From Schistocerca nitens (taxonomy: Eukaryota > Arthropoda > Insecta > Orthoptera > Acrididae): a DNA stretch of 64,000 nucleotides. The position numbers and the translations under genes were made by a program. The notes beneath the pieces are model-generated. The model did no database searches. It saw nothing but the letters and a program-made list of their open reading frames with translations, and was not told the DNA's origin. Shown here piece after piece: positions 49,972 through 62,659 of this stretch. Where the stretch lies: positions 171,326,178 through 171,390,177 of the forward strand of contig NC_064622.1 in NCBI RefSeq assembly GCF_023898315.1, written 5' to 3'. Numbering within the stretch: position 1 is the first letter of the stretch; every line of letters begins with the position of its first letter.

Positions 49972-52796
49972 AAGGTTAATTTTAGCAGGCAGTTAATACT
50001 CTAAAAGGTTATGTTTGTACCTACGGCCGAAGGTGAACGCATGTTGATTGTAAAATCGGCAAGCAAGTCTTCAGAATGAAGTTTGAAATTACTGAAACTC
50101 GGTAAAAATTACTTGATTGTCCCTACGGTTCATCTCGTTGTCACGGGTAGATCTCACCTTCTTAAGGTGAACTGACCGCAGAATCAGTCATTGGTTTTCT
50201 ACTAACAAGTTGTATCTGCAGCTAGGTTCAAACAAGCCAGAAAACTTTGTAAGACCGCAGATTGTCAGCTCGAAGAAGTGCCTGGCTGCAGAGACACTTG
50301 GCTGACATGGTGTGGCTGACGATTCTAACAGAGGAGAGCCCTGATGGAGAAGTGATTTTGTGCCATCTGCTTCCTAAAATGAATACCCGCATTACTGTTT
50401 TCCTTTCATCACATAATTTTAGTTGGTTGAATTATGGATCTTCCGAGCGGTCACCAATGAAAAGATGTCTTAAAAGCAACGGGCCACCTTTCCTGATTCT
50501 TGTTTCAGGTGGTTAACCAGTGAAACGCTACCTCACACTTGTTGCTGAAAAACTGTGTCCTCCTCTCTGTCTGTCTGGCCTATCGCCAGTGAGGTTGGAC
50601 CTCTGTGGCGCGCCTATGTTTCTCTTTCTAACTTCTAAATTATTTATTTTACTCAGTCACTGCAGCTCTTACACTATGTTAAGCATTTTTGTCTGGCAGT
50701 GCTTGAGCATGGCGGCAACTTATGCCCTCAAATGTGTCTTAACTTCCCTGGTTCTCATTCCACTTCCAGAAGGCATGTATAGCAGTCCGTGTGTTGCAAA
50801 TAAGCCTTGCTTTCTATGGTTCTGTTCACAAAAGTGTTTCTCCAGACCTTGCAAAAATGGCGCGTCTCCTCCTTCCACCCACATGTTGTTAAAACAGACT
50901 CTGCTGATGTCCAGCACCACGGGAGACAATATCTGCATTATAACTCTTCGTGTCTGGGCCCTAGGAGCAAACTACCTCAAAACTCAGGCCACTCTCACTG
51001 CATGTCGCTGTACCCCACCTCCCCCCCCCCCCAACCACAACCCCCTCCGTGGCTGCCGATGGCTCCCTTTGGCAAACTGTCCTAGGTCTACCTCATAGGG
51101 GCCTCTAATTTGGGTGAACATGTAATTCAATAGAAAAACCTGATCTACATTAGTTAAGTACTGGCAATCGCTGATACTGGTACATATCTCTTTTATCGAT
51201 GGGGATTAATTATTACGACTTGATTTAACTTTTTAATTCTGATTTTATGGCAGTTACGGGACAGATTTGAAAAAATTATCACATGACACAAGAAACTACC
51301 AGAAGTATTATACACGTAAGCTCATCATACACCAAGCGAGCTAATTAGTGGTCTGGGTCAAGACGACCGCACTTTATTCAGAAGCAAAAGTTTCAGAACC
51401 TATTTTAGTACCTCACATTTTCGTTTTTCTCCTTTGTCCCCAAATGATTGCAGACACTATCGTATCTGTAAGGAAAATCATCTGACTTAATAAAAAACAC
51501 TTCGAGTTGACGAATTTGATTTTGAAGGCCTATCGTTATGAAGCATGGGAAACAGTTGACGGTTTTTCAAATGGTACTTTTATTCTCAGATAAATGTAAC
51601 GTATCACACACTCAAGACTGTAAGTCATATTTATATTTCTAGTGCTTCAAATACTGAGAATGAAACTAGGAAAAGTCGCTACAAACTACAAGGAAGTCAG
51701 TTGAACGCTGAAGGAACTTCGTGCTATGGTCACATCACGTGATCAGCACCTGTTAGTCGCAGTTTTCCACTCGCTTCTGTGCAATGTAAGAATTACTATA
51801 TTAGCAGCATTTCCAGTGAGTGCTGAAATGGTTCGACACTGTAGACTCGTTCGAAGTCACTTATAACCTTCTGTTTGACATAGACGCATTCTGGCTCCTG
51901 TTCACACGTTTTTTTTATCATTTGACGAATCTTCTGTGACTGCAATAACTGCGACTTCTTCAGAAAGACAATAGCAGGACTGCAGCGTCTCTATGCACTC
52001 TTTTTTGTAGTGACCCATATTTACAAACGTCGCTGTTAAGTTCATGACGTCTCCTTCCCATCCCTCCCACCCCCCCTTCCGCACCACATCATCTCCCGTC
52101 TTTAAGAGAACATTTTACTAATGGACTCAAATTTTTTACATAATGTCGATTTTCAAATTTCACTGCCTACTTTGGGAGAATAAAGAAATAACATGAAAAG
52201 TAAAAGTCTCGATAACAGAATTGAAATTGTAAGCTGTGTTTAATGCAGAATTCTTTTCAATTGCTTGCCTGAGGACTTGCCGACGAGGGTGGACCTGTTG
52301 CCAGACCGACTGCAGAAAACAACGCAGTCAGGAATGTGCGCCCCGATCATCGGCTGACTGCACTTGCTGTTGATAATACACCCAGCACAGTTTCTGAGTT
52401 CACAAGTAGAACCGTAGGAAGTTTAGTAAAGGAAGACAGAAAGGGAAAAACATTCCACTTAACGATAATACTTACTTTCGCTGTCGTAGACGAAAAGAAA
52501 CAGAATTCCGCCAGCTTACAAACTCGCAGAAGCGCTCAGTGAAATACTGATAATGATGAAGGCACACTTCGATTTTATATTGTGGAAACTATGACAGTGT
52601 CAAAACTATTCGAGTTTGTCGCTTCATAGCTTGTAAGGTGGCTATAATTTCGCACCTTACAAATACTCACCTACATACTCTGCCGTGATTTACAACCGGA
52701 ATTAGGCATCATTTGATAAGGTGTAGAATGTATATATGAATATTTAAAGAAGACTGACATTGTCACTTACACATTGTAAATAGTTATTAACGCTTA
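49972..52796. other. unassigned DNA
   Basis: Contains a 192-codon plus ORF (50520-51098) and an opposing 72-codon ORF. The plus ORF is Leu/Ser/Cys-rich with a Pro run from a C homopolymer at 51024-51035. It has no recognisable domain, so I do not call it a gene. No transposon ends seen. Confidence 0.4.
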
Positions 52797-52807
52797 TTGC
52801 ATGAAAG

Positions 52808-52988
52808 CCGGCCGGAGTGGTCGAGCGGTTCTAGGCGCTACAGTCTGGAACCCCGCTACGGTCGCAGGTTCGAATCCTGCCTCGGGCATGGATGTGTGTG
52901 ACATCCTTAGCTTAGTTAGGTTTAGTAGTTCTAAGATCTAGGGGACTGATGACCTCAGAAGTTAAGTCCCATAGTGCTCAGAGCCATT
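52808..52988 (+). repeat. SINE subfamily B
   Basis: GCCGGAGTGGTCGAGCGGTT start, box B GGTTCGAATCC, end CAGAGCCATT. A short internal deletion lies before box B. The 11-bp target duplication TTGCATGAAAG lies at 52797-52807 and 52989-52999. Confidence 0.94.
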
Positions 52989-52999
52989 TTGCATGAAAG

Positions 53000-55560
53000 G
53001 TGATGGATTGTCTTTATTATCAAAACGGCGTAATGAATGATTGCCTGTACTAACAGAGGTTGAAACGTCAGTGGAAATGAAACGGTAGGCGTAACTCAGG
53101 CTCTGGGAGGAAAAGCTCGCACACATGTGTGGGTCTGCTACTCGGGAAGTAGCCCAAGATGGACGGTCGGGTCACCTGACCGCTGAAGCACAATACAGCG
53201 GTGGCCGGTATGTGTTGTAGCTGGGCCGAAAGGATAACTGGATAATATTTCGGAAACTCTGAAAATGTTGGATGCAGCAGGCAGGAATAAGGAAGCGTTA
53301 CCTCTGAAATCACACAGGCTGGGTTACTTCTGAGGATTTTTACTCTGAGAAACGCACCTTTGTATGTATACCTAATTAACGAGGATAGGTATTTCCTCGC
53401 AAACTTTCCGTGCTGCACGACAAAAGACTAAAATATGGTTGGTAAACGTTTGGAAGAATCTGTAGAGAGGGAGAATATTCCGTGGTTTCGAGAATATGAT
53501 TCGCCTTCTGCAGTTACGAGGGAGGGGAGCCGAGCTTTGCTGGAAGCCAGCGGTGGAGAGAAACTCTTCCGTTTTGAGCTCCCGTGTTTGACGGTCGCTC
53601 AGTATCAGCTTTTGTTGGTACTGACTGACTTGCTGTCTTTTCTCTCTGGGGATTTTATAGTCAGAACGGTTAAGCACTGTACTGTTGCGAACTTATACGA
53701 ATCTGAATTTCGCCTCTGGGTAAGGAGTCGTCGTTCAGTACGTAGCGTTCAGTGATTGAGAGCACTTCTTCTGTCTGTAATCACATAGAGACTTTATCTG
53801 AATTCCGTCTCTGTAGCTGGGAATTCGTGTTTCTTTTCTGTAGAACACAGGGAGTAGAAGGCAGTATTAGATTATACTAGTTAGAGGACCGCCTTCTTCC
53901 GTCCTAGTGTTCGTGTGAGTTGTTTTTATATTTTGTTGCTGGAGATTTTCCGTCGTCGCAGACGTGTACCAGATCCATCCCTTCGACGCACCGGACGCAG
54001 TACATATGGTGATATTGCTAATTGCTCCGGCTTATTAGGGCTATAAAGCTAAACAGCTGTGATCACGTAAGTTTTATTTCCACTGAGATAGCACACCACT
54101 GTAGATCATATTTGAAACTAGTGTCTTCTAGTGTTTGATACGTATATGATGTCAGTAATCTCACGTTATTTATATTATGTCGCGTAGCCATAGAGAGAGG
54201 CAGACTTGCGCAATTGATCAATTATATTAGTTAGGAAATTCATTTGTATCTCTTTATGTACATTGGACATTGATATATATACACATTTGTAATATGTAAA
54301 AGGTTTTAATATACAATAAATGTAAAAGCAGAAAAAGCATTTATCATTTTGTAGTTACTAGTTCCCTTAATCATTCATTTATGTTTAGGTTGTAATTTAT
54401 ATGTTAAAGAGTAAGAAGGGGGAGATGATATCACCACTAAGAGATCCTAAGATCTGCTTCAGGGGGTAGTGAGACAGGGCCAAATCTTTCATTTTCGCAT
54501 TCAGTATTTTCCGTTGCGCACATTTATTTTTACACCCACCTGGAGTAGCATCTTGGAAGCTCTTTAATCAGTTTCATAACACATCTACTTCTCGAATTGT
54601 GGGACAAATGCTTTTCAAATGAAGTATTTCGCTAACAACAATTTCTCGGAATTTGTGCTATGATGATATACTAGGTACTAATGTAGCCAAATGATTATTT
54701 TTTTATAAAACATTGCATACATATTTTCGTTACCAGTGTTATTATTAACCTGATAGGCATCTGCGGCACGTTAAAATTGCCACACATTGACTATGCCTTA
54801 TTGCAAGTTATGTTTGGGGGAGGGAGGAATAATAACGAACTGTGAATCTCCAGCCCCACTGCCTCCTCCTTTCAGGACCGATCCCAGGATCCTCACCTGG
54901 CTGAAGATGTTAACGTTGATGAGGTTTTCACTCAAAAGAATGGTTTGACACACGACAGTGTGTTCTGTGGAAATCTTTTCATTACTTAGAACTACAGTGA
55001 GCTACATCCCCTTTAACATTCTTACTGTAGTCAAGCCTTGCTCGCTCTCCCTCTACAATTGGCCAACTCTCTCCCTCCCCCCCCCCCCTCCCCCGCCCCA
55101 CTCTGCAGCCTCCCTCCATTACGCAAAATTGACTAAGCCTTATTACCTCATGATGTTCCCTGTCAACCTAGCCCTTCTTTCCGTCAAGGTGTGTCAAAAA
55201 ATTCATTTTTACCAATTCAAGGCAGTACTTTCTCATTTTGGGGCTCAGTGGTAAATTACCAGAATATGATTCGAAATGTATCTGGATCGATCGTCGGTCA
55301 GTCTTACGATTTCTATCGTCGTTTGTCATATCTTGCCTCTTCGTGATTGTTTTTCAGTGTTAAAAATTCTGAGTTAAACTGTAGGTCCCCCTACGAATGG
55401 CTCAGTAAGTCTTTTCACTGGTTGGAGAAAGGTAACGGCGTACATCCTCTAACAGGACTACGTCTAGTAAGGCGCCGTGATGCTCAAACCAGTCTTCAGG
55501 CTGTTGATGTCTTCAGCTTGTTGCTCATCACTGGTTACTTTACCTAATGCCCATTTCTCA
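53000..55560. other. unassigned DNA
   Basis: Low-information ORFs of 98-116 codons, a C-rich run near 55078-55098, no transposon ends or RNA genes recognised. Confidence 0.4.
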
Positions 55561-55579
55561 TGGAGTAATATTTACTGTA

Positions 55580-56330
55580 AACTTACCTTTTGGCTCGCAA
55601 GCAGGTTCCCAAGGAGGGTCTGTGGATTGCGAGGCCACTTTCCTGCAGGGGACAAACATGCTCGTAACGTGAGAATTCCCTTCCTTTCTTTTTGTATGCT
55701 TCTTCTGAGTTTCTCTTTTAGGGCCTCACAACATCGTTGTTGGTCGATGATCTCGCTCTGATGCCGTAATTCGGCGAAAACCATGCCTTATCTGTCCCAG
55801 AACACCGAGACCAAGGCCTTTTTTACCCAAAATTGTGGTTTTGAATTTTATCGTAGAAGGGGAATTGATGTGGCACCACTGTGACGATTGTTATTTTGCC
55901 TCAGGCGTGTAAAGAGCCATTCACGTTTCATCTCCTGTCACAACAAAGCTCAGAACATCCACATCTTCTGATTCAAGTTGCTCAAGAAAATCGTGGGCGC
56001 TGTTCCTAAGAGTTTTCTTTTTCTGTTCGATCAGCTGTTTTGGTACACATCTCGCTCACAATTTCCAATATCCCAGCGTTTCCGTAGATGTCTCGTACAC
56101 GAAAGGTTTGGGAAGCTGTGCAAACGTCTCAGAAATTTCGTCCCCTGTCAACTGGCGGTCTTCACGAACAGTTTCCTGGATTTTCTTGCACCAGCTCATC
56201 AGTCAGAATGGAAGGTCTTCCACTCCTCTATTCGTCATGAACATTTGTTCTGTCTCCACTAAACTCCTTTCTCCATTGAAACATACTAGTTTTGTTCATA
56301 ACACCTTCGCCGCAAATTGTTTTCATGCCC
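55580..56330 (-). pseudogene. mariner transposase remnant
   Basis: On the minus strand, in order and in changing frames: REDRQLTGDEISETFAQLPK (second HTH region), an LSFVVTGDET-like first catalytic block near 55930, VSVFWDR near 55800, then CCEALKEKLRRSIQKERKG and a diverged segment. This follows the order of a DD34D mariner. The second and third catalytic sites are not visible. Heavily decayed. Confidence 0.65.
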
Positions 56331-56940
56331 GAAAAATTCGGTACGTGTTTCGCCTCCCAGTAGGAAGGGGATCACGGCACGGTACCCCCTTCCGCGCCCC
56401 CTCCCTTTCTACCACTCATTGTTACCAACCCTCAAAAAACAGAAAAACCACAGCTCATTATGGAAACAAATACTCTTACTTTCTGAACTTGCCTCGTAGA
56501 ATGCCGGCAAAAGTGTAGGTTCTTATTATTTGTTTATTTTATTTATTTATATTTCTATGTTATTTTCTTTATTTATATGTTTCTGTTAGATTATTTATCT
56601 ATATTTTTGTGTATTTATTTATTATTATTATTTTTATTATATTATATTTTCTGTTTGCAATGAAACCATAAAAAGCAAAAGCAGGGCAAGAGAAGCAGAT
56701 CAGTACAAACGCAAGCATCGTAAGCAATACAAATGTAAACAGTTGAACTTGAAAATGGGAACAGATTCTTGGAAAACATCGTGCTATACGTGAAAAATAT
56801 AACTATTGCGATATTCTTTTCTGTTTCTTCGGCGTTTCCTACCAACAGTTATCAGTTTCCGATTTCCATAGGTTTCTTTTTTTCCAGTCATCCGGTCCTA
56901 GATTTCGGTCGTCCGTTGCTGTATGTATTTATCCCATCTT
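56331..56940. other. unassigned; A/T-rich simple sequence at 56520-56650
   Basis: TTTATTTATTTAT-type low complexity fills about 130 bp; the rest is featureless. Confidence 0.5.
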
Positions 56941-57903
56941 ACAAGGGAACCTCCACATCGCACCCCCCTCAGATTTAGTTATAAGTTGGCACAGTGGATA
57001 GGCCTTGAAAAACTGAACACACATCAATTGAGAAAACAGGAAGAAGTTGTGTGGAACTGTGAAAAAATAAGCAAAATATACAAACTGAGTAGTTCATGGG
57101 AAGATAAGCAACATCAAGGACTCTAAGAACACAGGAGCGCTGTGGTCTCGTGGTAACGTGAGCAGCTGCGGAACGCGAGATCCTTGGTTCAAATCCTCCA
57201 TCGAATGAAAAGTTTAATTTTTTTATTTTCAGTTTATGTGACAAACTATTCTGTTTTCATCACTTTTTTGGGAGTGATTATCACATCCACAAGAAAACCT
57301 AAATCGGGCAAGGTAGAAGAATCTTTTTACCCATTCGCCAAGTGTACAAGTTAGGTGGGTCGACAACATATTCCTGTCATGTGACGCACATGCCGTTACC
57401 AGTGTCGTATAGAATATATCAGATGTGTTTTCCTGTGGAGGAATCGGTTGACCTATGACCTTGCGATCAAATGTTTTCGGTTCCCATTGGAGAGGCACGT
57501 CCTTTCGTCTACTAATCGCACGGTTTTGCGATGCGGTCGCAAGACACAGACACTAAACTTATTACAGTGAACAGAGACGTCAATGAACGAACGGACAGAT
57601 AATAACGATGTAAAAATAAAGAAAGTAAAATTCTCACTGGAGGGAAGACTTGAACCAAGGACCTTTCGTTCTGCAGCTGCTCACGCTACCACGAGACCAC
57701 GGCGCTCCTTAGCTCACATTGTCCATGATGTTGCCTATGTGGCCCATGGACTACTCAGTTTGTATATTTTGCTTATTTTTTCACAGTTCCACGCAACTTC
57801 TTCCTGTTTTCTCAATTGATCTGTGTTCAGTTTATCAAGGGCTATCCACTGTGCCAACTTATAACTAAATCTGAGGGGGGTGCGATGGGGAGGTTCCCTT
57901 GTA
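56941..57903. mobile_element. long-TIR element with tRNA-like modules (copy 1)
   Basis: Ends ACAAGGGAACCTCC and its complement GGAGGTTCCCTTGT. The inverted arms are about 290 bp and include CAGATTTAGTTATAAGTTGG and AAGCAAAATATACAAACTGA. Both arms hold a tRNA-like module (57142-57205 plus; 57640-57705 minus). The central 370 bp has no ORF of note and matches the copy at 59174. No transposase, so non-autonomous. The target duplication is not clear. Confidence 0.88.
57142..57205 (+). repeat. tRNA-like module in TIR
   Basis: TGGTCTCGTGGTAACGTGAG (box A-like) and TTGGTTCAAATCCTCC (box B GGTTCAAATCC), separated as in a tRNA gene, with an anticodon-arm-like CAGCTGCGGAACGCGAGATC. Relatives: 57640-57705 (minus), 59370-59435 (plus), 60065-60130 (minus). 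The arms do not form a full cloverleaf that I would call a gene. Confidence 0.65.
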
Positions 57904-57909
57904 AGTGCT

Positions 57910-58310
57910 GACCTACCTCTCCTTCTTCTTCCGGGCGTCTCCCAGTTTAAAATCTTGCTTGGCCATCTGTGATTAACCATTCTCTGTACATGCCCGTGTC
58001 AGTGTAACGTTCTATTCTCAAAAGCCTTTTTATGGAGCACGTCATCTCCGTTTGCTTCCATACCTCCTCGTTTCGTTTCCTATCTTGCCTCGATATTTGT
58101 AGACATCTTCTCATACGGGCCGTTTCCACTGTTCTTATTTTATCCCTACCTTTTCTTGTTTAAGGCAACTTTGCTCTCTAGAATACTGTGGATTTTTCTT
58201 TCCTTAGTTTCCTGCAAAATAATGCTAATCCATATTATCCCATTGTAAGCTTTAGGAGCTCTCTTCCCCATTGCTATTATTGTTCCAGTGTTTTGTTGTT
58301 TTAATCATTA
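57910..58310. other. unassigned spacer
   Basis: No recognised features. Confidence 0.4.
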
Positions 58311-58317
58311 TCTAGAC

Positions 58318-58524
58318 TTTTCAAAAAATGGTTCAAATGGCGCTGAGCTCTATGAGACTTAACTTCTAGGGTCATCAGTCCCCTAGAACTTAGAACTACT
58401 TAAACCTATCTAACCTAACGACATCACACACATCCATGCCCGTGGCAGGATTCGAACCTACGGCCGTAGCGGTCGCGCGGTTCCAGACTGTAGCGCCTAG
58501 AACCGCTCGGCCGCAACGGCCGGC
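58318..58524 (-). repeat. SINE subfamily B
   Basis: Minus-strand copy with GCCGGCCGTTGCGGCCGAGC start, box B GGTTCGAATCC and end GAACCATTTTTTGA. A 7-bp duplication, TCTAGAC, lies at 58311-58317 and 58525-58531. Confidence 0.9.
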
Positions 58525-58531
58525 TCTAGAC

Positions 58532-58730
58532 CTGCCATTCTTGGTTCTTAATACCGTAGCAAAATAGGGTCGTATAACATGAATGGTTAGGAGACCCCAA
58601 AGTGCAGGTTCAGCCGTCTAATTGGAAATGTTTTCCCTATCCCTCTTGCCCGCAAGCACATTTCCTTCGCCAAATAAGAGAAGTGAATGTGGAAATGTAT
58701 CTGTTGAGTGTAGATGACTTTAATGGCGCG

Positions 58731-58789
<59 letters not shown>

Positions 58790-59170
58790 TTTGTCTTCGT
58801 GATGAAAATGGTGAGAGAAGGGAAAGGTTGAAACACAGAGCCGGGACATAGCCTTCTCCTATCGAAGAGCACCAAGCTTAACGACCCCATTTGACGAACG
58901 GATCACAGCATCGTATGTCCTAACTTCACAAGACAATGCGGAAATGAACCCAGTACACTGGTGCAGACTGGTTATCAGGTACTTTACGTCACCAAAAGGA
59001 ACTGTGTTAAGCGCACGCGGCATGCCGTGATCGTCGTCCACGCAAGTACTGACCACGCCCGTCGATGCGAAAGGTTACCGATCTCACGGGAACCGGTGTA
59101 TCTACCTTAGCAAGGCCACTGACTTTTCCTAATACTGATCTCACATAATACTCCCACTTCATACCACCTC
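58532..59170. other. unassigned, with GT microsatellite
   Basis: Apart from the microsatellite at 58734-58788, no recognised signal. Confidence 0.4.
58734..58788. repeat. (GT)n microsatellite
   Basis: About 27 uninterrupted GT units. Confidence 0.97.
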
Positions 59171-59173
59171 TAA

Positions 59174-60336
59174 CAAGGGAACCTCCCCATCGCACCCCCC
59201 TCAGATTTAGTTATAAGTTGGCACAGGGATAGGCCTTGAAAAACTGAACACAGATCAATCGAGAAAACAGGAAGAAGTTGTGTGGAACTATGAAAAAAAT
59301 AAGCAAAATATACAAACTGAGTAGTCCATGTGCAAGCTAGGCAACATCAAGGAGAGTTTCAGCTTACGAGCGACGTGGTCCCGTGGTTAGCGTGAGCAGC
59401 TGCGGAACGAGAGGTCCTTGGTTTAAATCTTCTCTCGAGTGAAAAGTTTAATTTTTTATTTTCAGATAATTATTAAAGTTCAGGCACTCACACATAATCA
59501 ACTTCGCTCTCCAAAATTCCAGGACATGTTGAGATTTACTTGGACATATGCAGAATTTGACGGTCTACGCACGGAAACATTTGAAAACGTAAAAAAACAT
59601 ATGTTTTGACAGAGCACAGGGAAAACTGTGCGACTGTGAAACTGTTGCATTCATTTGTTGCAGTTTATGTGACAAACTCTTATGTTGTCATCACTTTTTT
59701 GGGAGTGATTATCACATCCAGAAGAAAACCTAAATCGGGCAAGGTAGAAGAATCTTTTTACCCATTCGCCAAATGTGCAAGTTAGGTAGGTCGACAAAAT
59801 ATTCCTGTCATGTCACGAACATGCCGTCACCAGTGTCGTGAAGAATATATCAGACGTGTTTTCCTGTGGAGGAATCGGTTGACCTATGACCTTGCGATCA
59901 AATGTTTTCGGTTCCTATTGGAGAGGCACGTCCTTTCGTCTACTTATCGCACGTTTTTTCGGTGCGGTCGCAAAACACAGACACTAAACTTATTACAGTC
60001 AATAGAGACGTCAATGAATGAACGGACAGATCATAACTTCGCGAAAATAAAGAAAGTAAATTTTTCACTTGAAGGAAGATTTGAACAAAGGACCTCCTAT
60101 TCCACAGCTGCTCACGCTAACCACGGGACCACTGCACTATTGAACTCGTAATATCCTTGACATTGCTTATATTGCGCATGGACTACTCAGTTTGTATATT
60201 TTGCTTATTTTTTCGTAGTTCCACACAACTTCTTCCTGTTTTCTGGACTGATCTGTGTTTAGTTTTTCAAGGCCTATCCACTGTGTCAATTTATAACTAA
60301 ATCTGAGGGGGGTGCGATGGGGAGGTTCCCTTGTAA
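59174..60336. mobile_element. long-TIR element with tRNA-like modules (copy 2)
   Basis: Same ends (ACAAGGGAACCTCCCCATCG and complement), same arms and same centre as the copy at 56941, in direct orientation. It is longer by an extra stretch of about 200 bp at 59465-59660 not present in copy 1. tRNA-like modules lie at 59370-59435 (plus) and 60065-60130 (minus). Confidence 0.88.
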
Positions 60337-60339
60337 GTA

Positions 60340-61390
60340 TTAGTCCTACGTGCTTATTTGATGAGACATGCTGAAGGTGTTCACCGCTAATCTTGTAATA
60401 GCTGCAAATAATTGCGTAATTTCTCTCCGTTGCGAGCAGAATTCGTTGCGGCCGTTAGTTACTTGTTCAAAACAGATGCAGATTAGTATTTTGTGATACG
60501 CTGTTCTTCTGTCCTGCTATGAGTGGACAGAATTCAGTTCATGGTCACTCGCACTGGCTGTGACGCAGAGACTGATGGAACTATGGGTAACAGATGGTTC
60601 CTGTGGCCGATGACGGCAGAGTTAACGAAGCAGTCTCCAAGGTGAAGCGCAAATTATCGCAAGCCAGCACAAAACAGTTCAGGGAGGGATCCGCATCTAA
60701 AAACGGAAACACAGGAGAGATCAATTTCTACTATCAATGTCGCATATCGAAGGGCTTAATGAAATAGCAACAGCTGCCGGACAACTGCGCCGTCGCCATA
60801 TTTACAGATACTGTCTCGTGATTGCACCATGGAGTGAGCACAGTCTGCTGTGCATGATCTCAACATCAAACCGGGCTAGTCACCCGATTTTGGGACGACA
60901 CTGATTGTCTACAATTTGTAGTAATAGCGAAACTCTAACATTACAAATATTTGCCTTGTTTTACATACGTTTCTGCAGGTTTGAATTTTAGTAACAGCTA
61001 TGGTGAACTGTGGTCGTTGCAACTGATGTAAAGAGAAGTATGTGAAAGAAATACCTGATAGTCTTCATAGGTGTACACAACAAATGTATAATTGTGAATG
61101 TCATGTTGATATGAGGCACTTTATATATTGAAAAACATCGAGACACGGTATTATAAAGTCTTCTAGTGTTGAGATAATCTCTGCAATCTTATGGCCACGT
61201 GTTTGCAAGACAAGTGCTAGCTAAATTTACAAGTGTATTTGAGAAAACTGCCATCAGTGTATACATATTGGTGCCATGCTCATATACAGATGAAATTTTT
61301 ACAAGACAGTGTGATTAACGTTCTCTACGAAAGTTCTGAAACCTTTGTGTATATAAGTACTTATGCATGACAGAATTTCCTAAAAAAGTA
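60340..61390. other. unassigned DNA
   Basis: No recognised motif or boundary. Confidence 0.4.
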
Positions 61391-61392
61391 TA

Positions 61393-62624
61393 TACAGGGT
61401 GTCACCTAACATTACCGCTGGATATATTTCGTAAACCACATCAAATACTGACGAATCGATTCCACAGACCGAACGTGAGGAGAGGGGCTAGTGTAATTGG
61501 TTAATACAAACCATAAAAAAATGCACGGAAGTATGTTTTTTAACACAAACCTACGTTTTTTTAAATGGAACCCCGTTAGTTTTGTTAGCACATCTGAACA
61601 TATAAACAAATACGTAATCAGTGCCGTTTGTTGCACTGTAAAATGTTAATTACATCCGGAGATATTGTAACCTAAAGTTGACGCTTGAGTACCACTCCTC
61701 CGCTGTTCGATCGTGTGTATCGGAGAGCACCGAATTACGTAGGGATCCAAAGGGAACGGTGATGGACCATAGGTACAGAAGAGACTGGAACAGCACATTA
61801 CGTCCACATGCTAACACATTTTTATTTGTCCTTTTCACTGACGCACATGTACATTACCATGAGGGGTGAGGTACACGTACACACGTGGTTTCCGTTTTCA
61901 ATTACGGAGTGGAATAGAGTGTGTCCCGACATGTCAGGCCAATAGATGTTCAATGTGGTGGCCATCATTTGCTGCACACAATTGCAATCTCTGGCGTAAT
62001 GAATGTGGTACACGCCGCAGTACATCTGGTGTAATGTCGCCGCAGGCTGCCACGATACGTTGTTTCATATCCTCTGGTGTTGTAGGCACATCACGGTACA
62101 CATTCTCCTTTAACGTACCACACAGAAAGAAGTCCAGAGGGGTAAGATCAGGAGAACGGGCTGGCCAATTTTTGCGTCCTCCACGTCCTATGAGACGCCC
62201 GTCGAACATCCTGTCAAGGGTGAGCCTAGTGTTAATTGCGGAATGTGCAGGTGCACCATCATACTGATACCACATACGTCGACGCGTTTCCAGTGGGACA
62301 CACTCTATTCCACTTCGTAATTGAAATCGGAAACCACGTGTGTACGTTTACCTCACCCCTCATGGTAATTTAAATGTGCGTCAGTGAAAAAGACCAATAA
62401 AAAGGTGTTGGCATGTGGACGTAATGTGCTGTTCCAGTCTCTTCTGTACCTAAGGTCCATCACCGTTCCCTTTGGATCCCTTCGTAATTCGGTGCTCTCC
62501 GATACACACGATCGAACAGCGGAGGAGTGGTACTCAAGCGTCAACTTTAGGTTACAATATCTCCGGATGTAATTAACATTTTACAGTGCAACAAACGGCA
62601 CTGATTACGTATTTGTTTATATAA
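61393..62624 (-). mobile_element. DD41D mariner derivative with long inverted arms, cut by a PLE
   Basis: The left end TATACAGGGTGTCACCTAAC is mariner-like. Left arm 61599-61930 and right arm 62285-62624 are inverted copies (for example GGTTACAATATCTCCGGATG near 62550 and its complement near 61655). The right arm stops at 62624, where the second PLE begins, so about 200 bp of the right end should lie beyond that PLE, outside the window. Confidence 0.82.
61934..62275 (-). pseudogene. DD41D mariner transposase, C-terminal part
   Basis: 113 codons: MWYQYDGAPAHSAINTRL (second catalytic D), then ARSPDLTPLDFFLCGTLKEN (third catalytic D, 41 residues later) and a C-terminus ending HIEHLLA. The N-terminal HTH and the first Asp are missing, so the element cannot move itself. 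The same family type as the transposase at 15549-17268. Confidence 0.85.
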
Positions 62625-62659
62625 TCAAAATATCCACGGGTGTACTGCCGGTCTACAGT

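Noticed and set aside
50520-51098. A 192-codon ORF that could be a host gene
   Set aside because: No domain, a Pro run made by a C homopolymer, and an opposing ORF on the other strand; nothing supports translation.
58602-58849. ORFs with Val/Cys or His/Thr runs
   Set aside because: They are translations of the GT microsatellite.
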